A stretch of 64,000 nt of DNA from Oscillospiraceae bacterium (lineage in GTDB: Bacteria > Bacillota > Clostridia > Oscillospirales > Acutalibacteraceae). Positions 1 to 9,012 of the stretch are shown here, piece by piece. Location of the stretch: positions 1-64,000 of the forward strand of contig SVPR01000001.1 in NCBI GenBank assembly GCA_015065785.1. The letters run 5' to 3'. Every line of letters begins with the position of its first letter. Positions within the stretch are counted from its first letter, which is position 1. The translations under genes were made by a program, and so were the position numbers. A model generated the notes under the pieces. The model was not told where the DNA came from and did no database searches. It was given only the letters and a program-made list of their open reading frames with translations.

Positions 1-1059
1 AGCGAAAAGATGATTAAGCTGAGCGATAAATCCGAAGAACTCAGAATTCTTTATGTTGCCCTTACAAGAGCCAAAGAGCATCTCGTTTTGATTTGTCCTA
101 TAAACTCTAAAACAGGTAAAGAACGAATTGCAAACGGCGTATATTTAAAAGACGAAAATGGCAGAATGTATTTACCCCCATTCAGTATTTATAAACAACA
201 ATCATATAGTGAATGGCTTTGCTCTGCTCTTGTTCGTCACGAGTCTGCAAAAGAATTCAGAGAATATTTAGGAATGGAAACAACGGAATTCTTTACTTCA
301 GACTTTGATTTAAAGGTTGTAGTAAATGTTAATGATGATGATTTAAGCGAAAATCAAGCTGAAACCGAGCTTTCACGCGTTCCGTTTAATCTCAATTTAT
401 TAGAAGAAATTAAAGAAAAAGCGCAATTTATTTACCCTTATGACGAGCTTTCAACCGTTCTTGCAAAGCTTAATGCTTCATCAGTTGAAAAGCATGTAGC
501 CCAAAGAGCGTTTTTTGCAAGTAAAAAGCCAAAGTTTGTTGAAGAAAAGGTAACTGGTGCAAAAAAAGGTACAGCAGTTCATAAATTTTTCGAGCTTTGT
601 GATTTTAATAATGCTTCGCAAGATTTAGATGGCGAAATTTCAAGGCTTGTTGCGGAATATAAATTAACTGAAAGTGAAGCTTCTGTAATTGATGAAATGG
701 ATACTAAAACTTTCTTTAATCAGGATGTTGCAAAGCGTCTTTTGAAATCAGATACAGTTTATAAAGAATACGAGTTTTCTGTTCTCAAAAATGCAGGTGA
801 GTTTTACCCGGATTTACCGGAAAATTTAAAAAATGAGCAAATAGTTATTCAGGGTAAATTTGACTGTGCATTTTTAGAGCCTGACGGTGCAGTTTTAATT
901 GACTATAAAACTGATAAAATAACTGACGAAGAAACACTTGTTTCAATCTATAAGGGTCAGTTGGATATTTATAAATCAGCTTTAGAAGAATGTATTGAAA
1001 TACCTGTTAAAGAAGTTTATTTGTATTCTTTTAAAATGGGTAAGTTTATTTTAGTTTAG
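1..1059 (+). CDS. addA: ATP-dependent helicase/nuclease subunit A, C-terminal part (5' truncated by window)
   Basis: This is the C-terminal end of the AddA subunit of the AddAB recombination enzyme, which processes double-strand DNA ends in Firmicutes in place of RecBCD. The frame is open from base 1, so the gene begins outside the window. The visible part starts at UvrD-type helicase motif VI (LYVALTRAKEHLVL). It ends with a RecB-family nuclease domain: GTAVHKFFE carries the conserved histidine and LIDYKTDK the metal-binding Asp and Lys. The stop at 1057-1059 is 10 bases before the next gene. Helicase motifs I-V and AddB must lie upstream. Confidence 0.93.
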   Translation, partial: SEKMIKLSDKSEELRILYVALTRAKEHLVLICPINSKTGKERIANGVYLKDENGRMYLPPFSIYKQQSYSEWLCSALVRHESAKEFREYLGMETTEFFTSDFDLKVVVNVNDDDLSENQAETELSRVPFNLNLLEEIKEKAQFIYPYDELSTVLAKLNASSVEKHVAQRAFFASKKPKFVEEKVTGAKKGTAVHKFFELCDFNNASQDLDGEISRLVAEYKLTESEASVIDEMDTKTFFNQDVAKRLLKSDTVYKEYEFSVLKNAGEFYPDLPENLKNEQIVIQGKFDCAFLEPDGAVLIDYKTDKITDEETLVSIYKGQLDIYKSALEECIEIPVKEVYLYSFKMGKFILV

Positions 1060-1069
1060 GAGTGTTTTT

Positions 1070-1597
1070 ATGAGTAAAAAAGCAATGAGAATTTGTTTTA
1101 GCATTATTGCGGTAGTTTTAGTTGCAACTATTGCTGTTGCAATAATTACACGAGAAAAAGTGCCGACACTTGAAGAAAAATTAGATTCGGGTGCTGTAAT
1201 GCACGATGGCTCGGAGGATAGTGTTTTTGATGTACCTGAGGGTAGATATTCTTTGAAAATAACATCAGTTTACGAAACTACTCCTGAAACAACCGATGAA
1301 AACGCGCCTGAAGCAGAGAGGGTAGTTGTAGTTGTTTATGAGTACTCAAATGACGATATTTCAAATGGTTTAGTAATAAGCTCTGCACACTTCAAAGCGT
1401 ATGACAAAGCTGGTAAGGAACTTAAAATTTACCCACAAGCCAACCTTTTTGAGCCGGGTGAAATAGGCTCTTTAGGTACTCACACCGCAAGTGTGGCTTT
1501 TGCACTTAATAATAAAGAGAATTACATTCAGGTTGATTATTATAATGACTTAGCTTCAGAAATACCCGATTTGGTTTACGAGGGAGTTTGGAAGTAA
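1070..1597 (+). CDS. membrane-anchored extracytoplasmic protein of unknown function
   Basis: 175 residues. One hydrophobic segment at about residues 7-26 follows a short basic N-terminus, giving a signal peptide or N-terminal anchor without a lipobox cysteine. The remaining ~145 residues are acidic, beta-rich and soluble. They resemble the Ig-like DUF5067-type domains of clostridial secreted proteins, but I cannot assign a family firmly. The gene starts 10 bases after addA with a good ribosome binding site (AGGAG) and is followed at once by a bidirectional terminator, so it is probably the last gene of the add transcript. Function unknown. Confidence 0.75.
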   Translation: MSKKAMRICFSIIAVVLVATIAVAIITREKVPTLEEKLDSGAVMHDGSEDSVFDVPEGRYSLKITSVYETTPETTDENAPEAERVVVVVYEYSNDDISNGLVISSAHFKAYDKAGKELKIYPQANLFEPGEIGSLGTHTASVAFALNNKENYIQVDYYNDLASEIPDLVYEGVWK

Positions 1598-1602
1598 AAA
1601 TG

Positions 1603-1636
1603 AAAACTCGCGATAGTTTTTTCTATCGCGAGTTTT
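1603..1636. terminator. bidirectional intrinsic terminator
   Basis: Perfect 14-bp stem (arms 1603-1616 and 1623-1636) with a T6 loop, flanked by A and T runs on both sides. It lies between convergent genes ending at 1597 (+) and 1640 (-), so it can end transcription from both directions. Confidence 0.88.
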
Positions 1637-1639
1637 TTG

Positions 1640-2806
1640 TTAGTTCATATATTCAAGGATTCCACCAAACTCGTCCATCATTGCCATAATGATGTAAAGT
1701 CTTGGAATATGGAACGGGCCTTTGAAGATATTACCTTTTAAGGTTGTTGAAACTGTATTATCATAATGAAGGTAGCCGTACCATTCGCCGTGTTCATTAT
1801 CAACAAAATACTTTTCACAATATTCTTTGAATTCTTCATAGAGCTTTAAGTATTTTTCATCTTTAAACACTGTGTAAGCAAGTCTTAAAGCTATCATTGT
1901 TTCACATTGCGGCCACCAGAGCTTCATATCCCATTCAAGCTGAACAGGTGGTTTGCCATCTAAATCTGTGAATGCTATAATGCCACCGTGTTTTTTATCA
2001 ATACCAAGTGGTAAAGTAATATCAATAATTCTTTTTGCAGCAGCAATTGCTTCATCATTATTTGTAACAAGTCCCTCTGCTAAAATAAACCAGGCAGCCT
2101 CAAGTGAATGACCAGGGTTTACAATTCTGCCGTTAGGCGAATCAATAAATTTACCATCAACGCTGACGCTTTCGAGCAAAGCTCTTTCAGTTAAATAACC
2201 GCCGTGCAAGATTTCGTCAAGACATTCCTTTGCAATAGCGTTATATTTATCATAAAGACCGTCAATGCTTCTCATAACCTGAGCAGTTGCAAGCATAATC
2301 ATAACAGGCGAGAGAGCTTTTGTCTGTTGATTTTCAGGGTTTATTTTAGGCGGATTTTTTCTGATTCCCTTAAAGCATTCATAAGCTACTGTAAAATATT
2401 TTTCTGCTGACTCCAAAACCTCTTTGTCACCAGTTGCCTTATAAAGCTCTGCACAACCAATAGCAGCAAATGTTTCAGAAAAATAATATCTTCTCTTTTG
2501 TAATTCACGGCCGTCGTTGGTTACTGTAAAGAACATTCTTCCGTCTGTGTCGGTACATTTCGGAAAGAATTTATAAATGTTTTTTGCAGCCTTTAAATAT
2601 TCTTCGTTTTTTTCAATGCAGTTGTATGCCTTTGAAAATACCCACAAGGCTCTGCCCTGGAACCAGACACTTTTGTCTGTGCCGTAAATATTACCCTCTT
2701 TTGAAAGACAGGTGTAAATACCGCCGTTTTCATAGTCAATTGCGTCCTTGAGCCAGAAAGGCAAAATGTTGTTAACTAAATCACTTCTGTAATTCATTTT
2801 AAACAC
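1640..2806 (-). CDS. N-acylglucosamine 2-epimerase family (AGE) protein
   Basis: 388 residues, the normal length for AGE/RnBP (alpha/alpha)6-barrel epimerases, which interconvert N-acetylglucosamine and N-acetylmannosamine or epimerise related sugars. The two catalytic histidines are visible: H233 in NPGHSLEAAW and H366 in GPFHIPR, 133 residues apart as in characterised AGE enzymes. The GPFHIPR form favours AGE over cellobiose 2-epimerase. No signal peptide, so cytoplasmic. It is the last gene of a three-gene operon and overlaps the upstream kinase-like gene by 8 bases. A role in amino-sugar or sialic-acid catabolism is inferred; no nan genes are present in the window. The exact substrate is uncertain. 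Confidence 0.85.
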   Translation of the reverse strand: MFKMNYRSDLVNNILPFWLKDAIDYENGGIYTCLSKEGNIYGTDKSVWFQGRALWVFSKAYNCIEKNEEYLKAAKNIYKFFPKCTDTDGRMFFTVTNDGRELQKRRYYFSETFAAIGCAELYKATGDKEVLESAEKYFTVAYECFKGIRKNPPKINPENQQTKALSPVMIMLATAQVMRSIDGLYDKYNAIAKECLDEILHGGYLTERALLESVSVDGKFIDSPNGRIVNPGHSLEAAWFILAEGLVTNNDEAIAAAKRIIDITLPLGIDKKHGGIIAFTDLDGKPPVQLEWDMKLWWPQCETMIALRLAYTVFKDEKYLKLYEEFKEYCEKYFVDNEHGEWYGYLHYDNTVSTTLKGNIFKGPFHIPRLYIIMAMMDEFGGILEYMN

Positions 2807-3863
2807 TCCTTATTATTAAATCAGAATTTTCTTCTGTTTTAAATTCATTAAAATATTTGTTTTCTAAAGGTATCCATTCATCAGTAAAACGCTTCAGCAT
2901 TTCTTCACCGTTACGCTTTAAAATTCTGTTTTTCTGAATATCAGGGTCAGTTTTTAAAAAGATTTTGAAATCTGCATAGTTTTCAAAGTACGGGTGAGAG
3001 GAATAGGCACCTTCAACAATTACAATTTTTTTATTCATCAAAAATCTGGTTTCTTTAAAACTGCCACTCGCACAATCATAAGCCTTGTAAGCAACAGCTT
3101 TTGGCTTTTTAAGATTATCAATAACCTCTGTTTTCAGCCTTTCGTAATGAATGTTGCCACCGGCTTCATTAAGCCTTTCTTTTGTTCTCATATTTTGTGG
3201 CAAAAAGAAATCATCACAATGAACAACCTCTGCATTTAAAAGAAAGGCTAATTCTTCACTTAATGAGGTTTTTCCTGTTGCAGAACCTCCGTCAATGCTT
3301 ATTACAAGATGATTTTTTTCTGTGTTAAGATTACGAATACCAATAACAGCTTCAACTAAAGCCTTGTATTTTTTGCTTATAACTCTGTAAGCAGGTGAAT
3401 AGCTTTCTTTATAAATTTCACTGTGGCTTATGGGCTTAAATCCGTTTCTTGCAAATGCATTTGTTTCATCTCTTACTTTTTGAATATCAAACGGGATTTC
3501 TTTGTTTTCTGCCATCACTACAAGAAGTCCGAATTTTATTACCAGCTTTTCGTTGGTACCACAAAAATCATTTGCCGACTTAACAATTATTTTATTTATG
3601 TAATTTAAGTCGGTTCCCTGAGGAATTGCCTTTAAATTAAGCCTTAAAGCATTATAGCCGATATCTTCAAAAAGCTCAGCACTGTTGTCAAAAGTGATGC
3701 TTTGAATTTCTTTAGAGAGTCTTTTAAAGGACTCAATTTCATTACTTGCCAAATGCTTAGGTCCGAATTCATTTTGATAAAGCATTTTTAAAATATCCTG
3801 AAGCTCTTGCTTCGGGTATTTTTTTAAGTGTTCAAAAATAATCTGCTTTAAATCGTTAGTCAC
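2799..3863 (-). CDS. uridine-kinase-like P-loop kinase with an extra N-terminal domain
   Basis: 354 residues. The C-terminal ~190 residues form a phosphoribulokinase/uridine-kinase-type P-loop domain: Walker A GGSATGKTS near residue 193, followed by VVHCDDFFLP, which resembles the substrate-loop aspartates of uridine kinases. The N-terminal ~165 residues, with a LYQNEFGPKHLA motif, are a separate helical domain not found in classical Udk; its function is unknown. The gene overlaps both neighbours by 8 bases, so translational coupling is likely. Linkage to the AGE epimerase suggests a sugar or nucleoside kinase in the same pathway, but the substrate cannot be read from sequence. Confidence 0.72.
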   Translation of the reverse strand: MTNDLKQIIFEHLKKYPKQELQDILKMLYQNEFGPKHLASNEIESFKRLSKEIQSITFDNSAELFEDIGYNALRLNLKAIPQGTDLNYINKIIVKSANDFCGTNEKLVIKFGLLVVMAENKEIPFDIQKVRDETNAFARNGFKPISHSEIYKESYSPAYRVISKKYKALVEAVIGIRNLNTEKNHLVISIDGGSATGKTSLSEELAFLLNAEVVHCDDFFLPQNMRTKERLNEAGGNIHYERLKTEVIDNLKKPKAVAYKAYDCASGSFKETRFLMNKKIVIVEGAYSSHPYFENYADFKIFLKTDPDIQKNRILKRNGEEMLKRFTDEWIPLENKYFNEFKTEENSDLIIRSV

Positions 3864-4458
3864 TCAATTTACCTTCTTCTTTCTTTCTTTTTTCTATATT
3901 CTTTAAATTTAATTTGAATTCCTTTTGAATCCAGATAAATGATAAAATCCATGCACCTAAAATTGCAACAACAAAGTCAATTCTTCCCATAGGAATTGAA
4001 GCAACGATATTAAAAAATAATGTAGCATCAATATCTAAAATCAACAAAAACCAGACTATTACTATTAACAGCCTTGCGAATGGCAATATAACTGCAACTG
4101 ACCAGCAAAGGCAGGCAATTTGCGGTGCCCAGTATTTCGGGAATTTCCACATCATAGCAGAATACTTGTCTGCATCACCGTAAGAAATAAAAGCCAGATA
4201 TTTTCTTAAATCAGTTTCATTTGTAATTGGTCTTTTATAGCCTATAAAAGCATAGTAGGCAATTAAGCAGTAAAATAAATATGAAATTACATTGATGGTA
4301 ATAAGTCCTGTCCAACCAAAGAACAAGACATTATAAAGAGGGTTGCCCTCAAGCTCTAAATCAGGCGTTGCAATAAAAGTAAAATACAAATCTAAAAATG
4401 TAACAACTAAATATGCAGACACCGAAAAAATAAAACCTTGTTTGTTATTAGTTTTCAT
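3856..4458 (-). CDS. integral membrane protein of unknown function
   Basis: 200 residues with four to five hydrophobic segments (about 10-30, 45-70, 110-135, 138-158 and 160-178) and a basic C-terminal tail rich in Lys/Glu. I recognise no family. It is the promoter-proximal gene of the epimerase/kinase operon: its stop overlaps the kinase-like gene by 8 bases, and AGGTG lies 7 bases before the ATG. It could be a transporter accessory or a membrane sensor for the pathway; nothing in the sequence decides. Confidence 0.7.
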   Translation of the reverse strand: MKTNNKQGFIFSVSAYLVVTFLDLYFTFIATPDLELEGNPLYNVLFFGWTGLITINVISYLFYCLIAYYAFIGYKRPITNETDLRKYLAFISYGDADKYSAMMWKFPKYWAPQIACLCWSVAVILPFARLLIVIVWFLLILDIDATLFFNIVASIPMGRIDFVVAILGAWILSFIWIQKEFKLNLKNIEKRKKEEGKLSD

Positions 4459-4489
4459 AAGCTGACACCTTAAAAATAAACATACTTTT

Positions 4490-4517
4490 ATTTTACCATT
4501 ATTTCAGAAAAATGCAA
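4490..4517 (-). promoter_or_regulatory. sigma-A type promoter for the epimerase operon
   Basis: On the minus strand TTGCAT (4512-4517) and TAAAAT (4490-4495) are separated by 16 bases. They lie about 35 bases upstream of the first codon of the membrane protein gene. Confidence 0.5.
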
Positions 4518-4519
4518 TA

Positions 4520-4548
4520 TTCACCAAGAAAATAAATCAACATATATT
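4520..4548 (+). promoter_or_regulatory. candidate promoter for feoAB
   Basis: TTCACC (4520-4525), a 17-base spacer and TATATT (4543-4548) precede feoA and overlap the divergent epimerase-operon promoter region. No recognisable Fur box (inverted GATAAT) is seen, so the iron regulator, if any, cannot be named. Confidence 0.4.
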
Positions 4549-4569
4549 AAATAATAGGAGTTGAGCGTA

Positions 4570-4824
4570 ATGCAGATGACTTTATATGATTTAAAGATTG
4601 GTGAAACAGCCATAATTGTTGATATAAATACCGATAGGGGCTTAAAGCAACGCTTGCAGGATATTGGTCTTATAAAGAAAAGTGAAATTAAAGTTTTGCA
4701 CAGTAGCCCTTGTGGCAATCCAAGAGCTTATTTAATAAGAGGTAGCGTAATTGCTTTAAGAAATTGTGATGCACAAAAAATTACCGTTTCAAAAGGTGGG
4801 ATTTGTTGTGACAGAAAAACTTAA
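4570..4824 (+). CDS. feoA: ferrous iron transport protein A
   Basis: A small SH3-like protein that supports FeoB in Fe(II) uptake at the cytoplasmic membrane. About 84 residues, the normal FeoA length, with family features: ILKxG-like start (LYDLKIGETAIIVDI), LKQRLQDIGLIKKSEIKVL, and a C-terminal half ending in an RGSVIALR-type strand. An in-frame TTG exists at 4561, but ATG 4570 sits 9 bases after a clear AGGAG and is the better start. The end overlaps feoB by 17 bases. A C-terminal CC pair is visible; its importance is unknown. Confidence 0.9.
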   Translation: MQMTLYDLKIGETAIIVDINTDRGLKQRLQDIGLIKKSEIKVLHSSPCGNPRAYLIRGSVIALRNCDAQKITVSKGGICCDRKT

Positions 4825-6874
4825 AATTGCTCTTGCAGGTAATCCAAATGTCGGAAAAAGTACTGTTTTTAATGCGTTGACAGGCTTAAAACAGCACACA
4901 GGCAACTGGACGGGAAAAACAGTAGAGGTTTTTACAGGTGAATATAAATTTAATGATAAAACCTACGAAATAGTTGATGTGCCCGGTACTTATTCGTTAA
5001 TTCCACATTCAAAGGAAGAAAGTGTAGCAAGAGATTTTTTGTGCTTTTCAGAAAGCGACAAAATTTTAATTGTTTGTGATGCTACAGCACTTGAAAGAAA
5101 TCTTTATTTCGTTTGTCAGATTTTAGAGCTTAATAAAGAAACAGTGCTTTGTGTTAATCTTTTAGATGAAGCAAAGAAAAAAGGTATAGAAATTGACCTC
5201 GATTTGTTATCTTATGAATTGGGTGTTACTGTTGTAGGCGCAAGTGCCAGAGATAACGATGGTATTTCTGAAATAAAGGAAGCACTTGAAAAAAGAAATA
5301 CTAAAAAAATTAAAAATATTAAATACCAAAAAGAAATAGAAGAAGCGCTTGAATATATTTTTCCATATCTTTTTAAAATGCCAATAAAAGACCTGGATAA
5401 ACGCTGGCTTTCTTTAAGACTTTTAGATGGTGATGAAGATTTATTTTTGAGCTTAAATGAGTATTTAGGCTACGATTTAAGAGAAAATGAATTTATTGGC
5501 AGTGCTATTAAAAAAGCAATGCTGTTTTTAAATGAAAATGGAATTGATAAAGAACAATTAAGCGAACTGGTTGCAGAGAATTTATATAACAATGCGACGA
5601 TAATTTCTGACCAGGTTACCGTATCAAAAACAAAGACCAATATTTCAAAAGACTTAAAAATTGATAAATTTATGACAGGGAAATATAGTTCGTACTTAGT
5701 TTTAGGCGTAATTCTTTTTCTTGTTTTTTATATAACCATTGTAGGAGCTAATATTCCATCAACTGCTTTAATGAATTTTTTTACAAAAGCAGAGGCTGTT
5801 ATTTTTAGCTTTTTCTCCGATTTGGGAATCAGTGAGTTTTTTAACAATATGCTGATTAAAGGCGGTTTCAGAGTTTTAGGTTGGGTTGTTTCTGTAATGC
5901 TTCCGCCAATGGCAATATTTTTCCCGCTTTTCACAATTTTAGAGGATTTAGGTGTTTTACCAAGAGTTACCTATGTTTTAGACAGTAAATTTCAAAAGGC
6001 TAACACCTGCGGTAAGCAGGCGCTTACAATCTGTATGGGCTTTGGTTGCAATTGTGTTGGTGTAACGGGTGCCAGAATTATTGATTCAAAGCGTGAACGC
6101 TTAATTGCAATTTTAACAAATAGCTTTACGCCGTGCAACGGAAGATTTCCTGCAATAATAAAGCTTATTTCAATATTTTTTATTTCGCAGGTTTCTGCCG
6201 GCAGTGAGCTTTTAAGTGCACTCTTTTTATCAGTTGTTATAGTGTTTAGCATTGCGGTTACACTTTTTGTTTCAAATATTCTTTCAAAAACGCTTTTAAA
6301 GGGCGAAAAATCGCATTATATTTTAGAACTGCCATCATACAGGAAGCCACAGATTACAAAAGTAATAACCCGTTCACTTTTAAACAGAACAATTTTTGTT
6401 TTGGGCAGGGCAGTAGCAGTTGCTTTTCCTGCTGGTATAATTATCTGGTTATTACTAAATTTAGGCGATAAAGTAATTTTAAACAGCATTATTTCATTTT
6501 TTACACCGCTAGGAAAGCTGATGGGGTTAGATGGCGAAATATTAACCTCCTTTGTTTTAGGTATTCCTGCAAATGAAATCGTTTTACCGATTTGCTTAAT
6601 GACATATTCTGAAAATAAGGAGTTAATTTCAATCGAGAGCGCACAAGCAATAAGCGAAATATTAGCAGGGAATAACTGGAGCATTAAAACTGCTATTTGC
6701 TTTATTATGTTTTCAGTTTTTCATTTCCCTTGTGCTACAACGCTTATAACAATTTTTAAAGAAACTAAAAGCTTTAAATGGTTACTGATTTCTTTCCTGT
6801 TGCCAACGGCTTTGGGTGTAATTATTTGTATGTTTTTTAACTTTGTTTTCAGTTTTTTTGAATATGTAGTGTAA
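4808..6874 (+). CDS. feoB: ferrous iron transporter B
   Basis: The Fe(II) transporter of the cytoplasmic membrane: an N-terminal G-protein-like domain with GNPNVGKST (G1), TGNWTGKTV (switch I region), DVPGTYS (G3) and NLLD (G4), followed by two Gate domains and multiple transmembrane helices. About 688 residues from GTG 4808, which has AGGTGGG seven bases upstream. The upstream ATG at 4766 would add 14 atypical residues lying within feoA, so I reject it. Partner of feoA; the two form a two-gene operon. GFGCN and CNGRFPAIIKL are the cysteine-containing Gate segments typical of FeoB. Confidence 0.95.
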   Translation: MTEKLKIALAGNPNVGKSTVFNALTGLKQHTGNWTGKTVEVFTGEYKFNDKTYEIVDVPGTYSLIPHSKEESVARDFLCFSESDKILIVCDATALERNLYFVCQILELNKETVLCVNLLDEAKKKGIEIDLDLLSYELGVTVVGASARDNDGISEIKEALEKRNTKKIKNIKYQKEIEEALEYIFPYLFKMPIKDLDKRWLSLRLLDGDEDLFLSLNEYLGYDLRENEFIGSAIKKAMLFLNENGIDKEQLSELVAENLYNNATIISDQVTVSKTKTNISKDLKIDKFMTGKYSSYLVLGVILFLVFYITIVGANIPSTALMNFFTKAEAVIFSFFSDLGISEFFNNMLIKGGFRVLGWVVSVMLPPMAIFFPLFTILEDLGVLPRVTYVLDSKFQKANTCGKQALTICMGFGCNCVGVTGARIIDSKRERLIAILTNSFTPCNGRFPAIIKLISIFFISQVSAGSELLSALFLSVVIVFSIAVTLFVSNILSKTLLKGEKSHYILELPSYRKPQITKVITRSLLNRTIFVLGRAVAVAFPAGIIIWLLLNLGDKVILNSIISFFTPLGKLMGLDGEILTSFVLGIPANEIVLPICLMTYSENKELISIESAQAISEILAGNNWSIKTAICFIMFSVFHFPCATTLITIFKETKSFKWLLISFLLPTALGVIICMFFNFVFSFFEYVV

Positions 6875-6910
6875 ATTTCAAAATATTTTAAATTAAATTT
6901 CAAAAAAGGG

Positions 6911-6939
6911 TTGCTTTTTTTGTTGGTTTGTGATAATAT
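6911..6939 (+). promoter_or_regulatory. promoter of rpmE
   Basis: TTGCTT (6911-6916), a 17-base spacer and TAATAT (6934-6939), preceded by TGA of an extended -10. Predicted start near 6946, about 50 bases before rpmE. Confidence 0.6.
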
Positions 6940-6994
6940 TCTCGTGCTAATGTGATATTTAAAGTTTAAAAGTTATTTAAAGAGGTGACAATAA

Positions 6995-7198
6995 ATGAAA
7001 GAAGGACTTCATCCAAACTATGCACCAACTCAGGTTAAATGTGCTTGCGGTGCTGTTATTGAAACTGCTTCAACAAAGAGTGATATGCGTGTTGATATCT
7101 GCTCAAACTGCCATCCATTCTTCACAGGTAAACAAAAACTTGTTGATACAGGCGGACGCGTTGACAGATTCAATAAGAAATACAATCTTTCAAAATAA
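6995..7198 (+). CDS. rpmE: 50S ribosomal protein L31, zinc-binding type
   Basis: 67-residue large-subunit ribosomal protein. It has the four zinc-ligand cysteines of the C+ form: KCACG near residue 16-18 and CSNCHPF at about 36-39, plus the FTGKQ and DTGGRVDRF signatures. Ribosome binding site AGAGGTG precedes the ATG. The gene has its own promoter and a strong terminator, so it is probably monocistronic. C+ paralogs are the form used under zinc-replete conditions in Firmicutes; no C- paralog is in the window. Confidence 0.97.
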   Translation: MKEGLHPNYAPTQVKCACGAVIETASTKSDMRVDICSNCHPFFTGKQKLVDTGGRVDRFNKKYNLSK

Positions 7199-7221
7199 GT
7201 TGTATAAGTGTTGCTGAATCA

Positions 7222-7246
7222 GGCGGTGAGTTATCACCGCCTTTTT
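7222..7246 (+). terminator. intrinsic terminator of rpmE
   Basis: GC-rich 8-bp stem GGCGGTGA/TCACCGCC with a GTTA tetraloop followed by T5, starting 23 bases after the rpmE stop. Confidence 0.9.
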
Positions 7247-7266
7247 AGCATTTAGGAGGTGTAAGC

Positions 7267-7890
7267 TTGGCAGATATTTATAAAACATTAAGAGAATATG
7301 CAGAAACAGAGTATATAATAAAAAAATCAAAGTTTTTAAGCTACTCAAAGCCTGTTAAAACTGAGCAGGAGGCTCAGGAGTTTATTGCTTCAATAAAACA
7401 GAAGCACTGGGATGCTACCCATAATGTGTATGCTTACTGCATTCGTGAGGGCAACATTAAACGCTATTCTGATGATGGTGAGCCACAAGGTACTGCAGGT
7501 ATGCCGACTTTAAATGTTTTAACTAAAGAAGATATTACCGACTGTGTAGTTGTTGTAACGCGTTATTTTGGTGGTATTCTTTTAGGTGGCGGTGGTTTAG
7601 TCCGTGCCTATTCTCATTCTGCAAAGCTCGGCGTTGACGCTTCAGGCGTTATAACGCTTATGCCGTGGAAAGTTTTTTCCGTTTCGGTAGATTACACCTT
7701 TTACAATAAAATGGACTCTTTAATCCGTGATTTAGGTGGGGTAATTGAAAATTCAGATTTCGGTGAAAATGTTACACTTGAATTTCGTATTAAAGATGAA
7801 GCTTTAGAAAAGCTTTTTAAAAATTGTGCCGATTTAACTAACGGTAAGGTTTCACCAATTGAGTGTGGAACTGTCATTGCAGAGGGTTAA
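7267..7890 (+). CDS. yigZ: YigZ/IMPACT family protein
   Basis: 207 residues, the normal length for the YigZ (UPF0029) family. The N-terminal IMPACT domain shows SDDGEPQGTAGMP and VVTRYFGGILLGGGGLVRAY; the C-terminal ~70 residues form the DUF1949 ferredoxin-like domain. The molecular role is not firmly known; homologs relate to translation regulators (IMPACT/GCN1-type). It starts at TTG 7267 six bases after AGGAGGT, an unusually strong ribosome binding site for a TTG start. It follows the rpmE terminator, and no clear promoter is visible. Confidence 0.92.
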   Translation: MADIYKTLREYAETEYIIKKSKFLSYSKPVKTEQEAQEFIASIKQKHWDATHNVYAYCIREGNIKRYSDDGEPQGTAGMPTLNVLTKEDITDCVVVVTRYFGGILLGGGGLVRAYSHSAKLGVDASGVITLMPWKVFSVSVDYTFYNKMDSLIRDLGGVIENSDFGENVTLEFRIKDEALEKLFKNCADLTNGKVSPIECGTVIAEG

Positions 7891-8007
7891 ATTTTATTTT
7901 TTAAAAAGAAATTTGACTTTTTTTGAAATATTTTAAAATTTTTAAAGGGAAAAAAGAAAATCTGGCGTATTATAGTTTGTAGGAATGTATGCAGGTAGGT
8001 GATATTC

Positions 8008-9012
8008 TTGTCAGGTGAAATAAGATTAAGAACTCTTGAGAGGGAAAAAAGAGAGCTTTCTGAATATGCAATGCTCTGTGCAAACACAAAGGGCAGACAG
8101 CTTTTAGAAGAAGAATGTCCTGTCAGAACCGCTTATCAGCGTGACCGTGACAGAATATTACATTCATCTTCTTTCAGACGCTTAAAGGATAAAACACAGG
8201 TGTTCTTGTCACCCGATAATGTTCATTACAGAACCCGTCTGACACATACATTAGAAGTCAGCCAGATTGCAAGAACTATTGCCCGTTCACTTTCTTTAAA
8301 CGAGGATTTAACCGAGGCTATTGCTTTAGGTCACGATTTAGGCCACACACCTTTTGGCCACGCAGGTGAAAGAGCATTAAACGAGGTTTACCCAAAAGGC
8401 TTTACTCATTTTGAACAGAGCTTAAGAGTGGTTGACTGCCTTGAAAGAGATGGTAAGGGTCTTAATCTTACAGAAGAGGTCCGTGATGGTATTCTCTGTC
8501 ATACAAAAGGACCTGAGGCAAAAACTCTTGAGGGAAGAATTATTAAATTAGCCGACAAAATTGCTTATATAAATCACGATATTGACGATGCAAAACGAGC
8601 TAATGTTTTAACTGAGGACGATATTCCTTTAGAAATCCGTATGACAGTAGGCTTCAGCAAAAGCGAAAGAATCAACAAATTTGTTATGTCGGTTATTGAA
8701 AATACCAAAGACGATGTAAAAATGTCAGATGAAGTTCAGGAAGCGTTTTCAGAGCTTCACAGCTTTATGTTTAAAAATGTTTATACTAACCCTGTTTGCA
8801 AAAGCGAAGAATTCAGGGCAGAAGATATGATAAAACAGTTATATAAATACTTTTCATTTTATCCCGATAAAATGCCTGACTTTTACTATCAGATTGCATT
8901 AAAAGAGGGGTCAGAAAGAGCCGCTTGTGATTTTATTTCAGGTATGACAGATGCATATTCAATTAAAACCTTTACAGATTTATTTGTGCCGAAAACTTGG
9001 GGATATAAATAA
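8008..9012 (+). CDS. dgt: deoxyguanosinetriphosphate triphosphohydrolase-like protein
   Basis: About 334 residues. HD-domain dNTP triphosphohydrolase related to Dgt, the shorter Firmicutes type. Seen: RDRDRILHSSSFRRLKDKTQVF, the HTLEVSQIARTIA motif with the first metal His, GHDLGHTPFGHAGE with the HD pair, and a later DKIAYINHDIDDA. It probably hydrolyses dNTPs to deoxynucleosides and tripolyphosphate. TTG 8008 is preferred because AGGTAGGTG lies six bases upstream; GTG 7999 lies inside that site. It precedes dnaG and rpoD, an arrangement known in clostridia that links nucleotide-pool control to the replication priming operon. Confidence 0.9.
   Translation: MSGEIRLRTLEREKRELSEYAMLCANTKGRQLLEEECPVRTAYQRDRDRILHSSSFRRLKDKTQVFLSPDNVHYRTRLTHTLEVSQIARTIARSLSLNEDLTEAIALGHDLGHTPFGHAGERALNEVYPKGFTHFEQSLRVVDCLERDGKGLNLTEEVRDGILCHTKGPEAKTLEGRIIKLADKIAYINHDIDDAKRANVLTEDDIPLEIRMTVGFSKSERINKFVMSVIENTKDDVKMSDEVQEAFSELHSFMFKNVYTNPVCKSEEFRAEDMIKQLYKYFSFYPDKMPDFYYQIALKEGSERAACDFISGMTDAYSIKTFTDLFVPKTWGYK

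Noticed and set aside
7891..8007. Promoter for dgt at TATTAT 7968-7973
   Set aside because: No -35-like hexamer at 16-18 bases; only a weak TTTAAA at 21 bases, so not listed as a feature.
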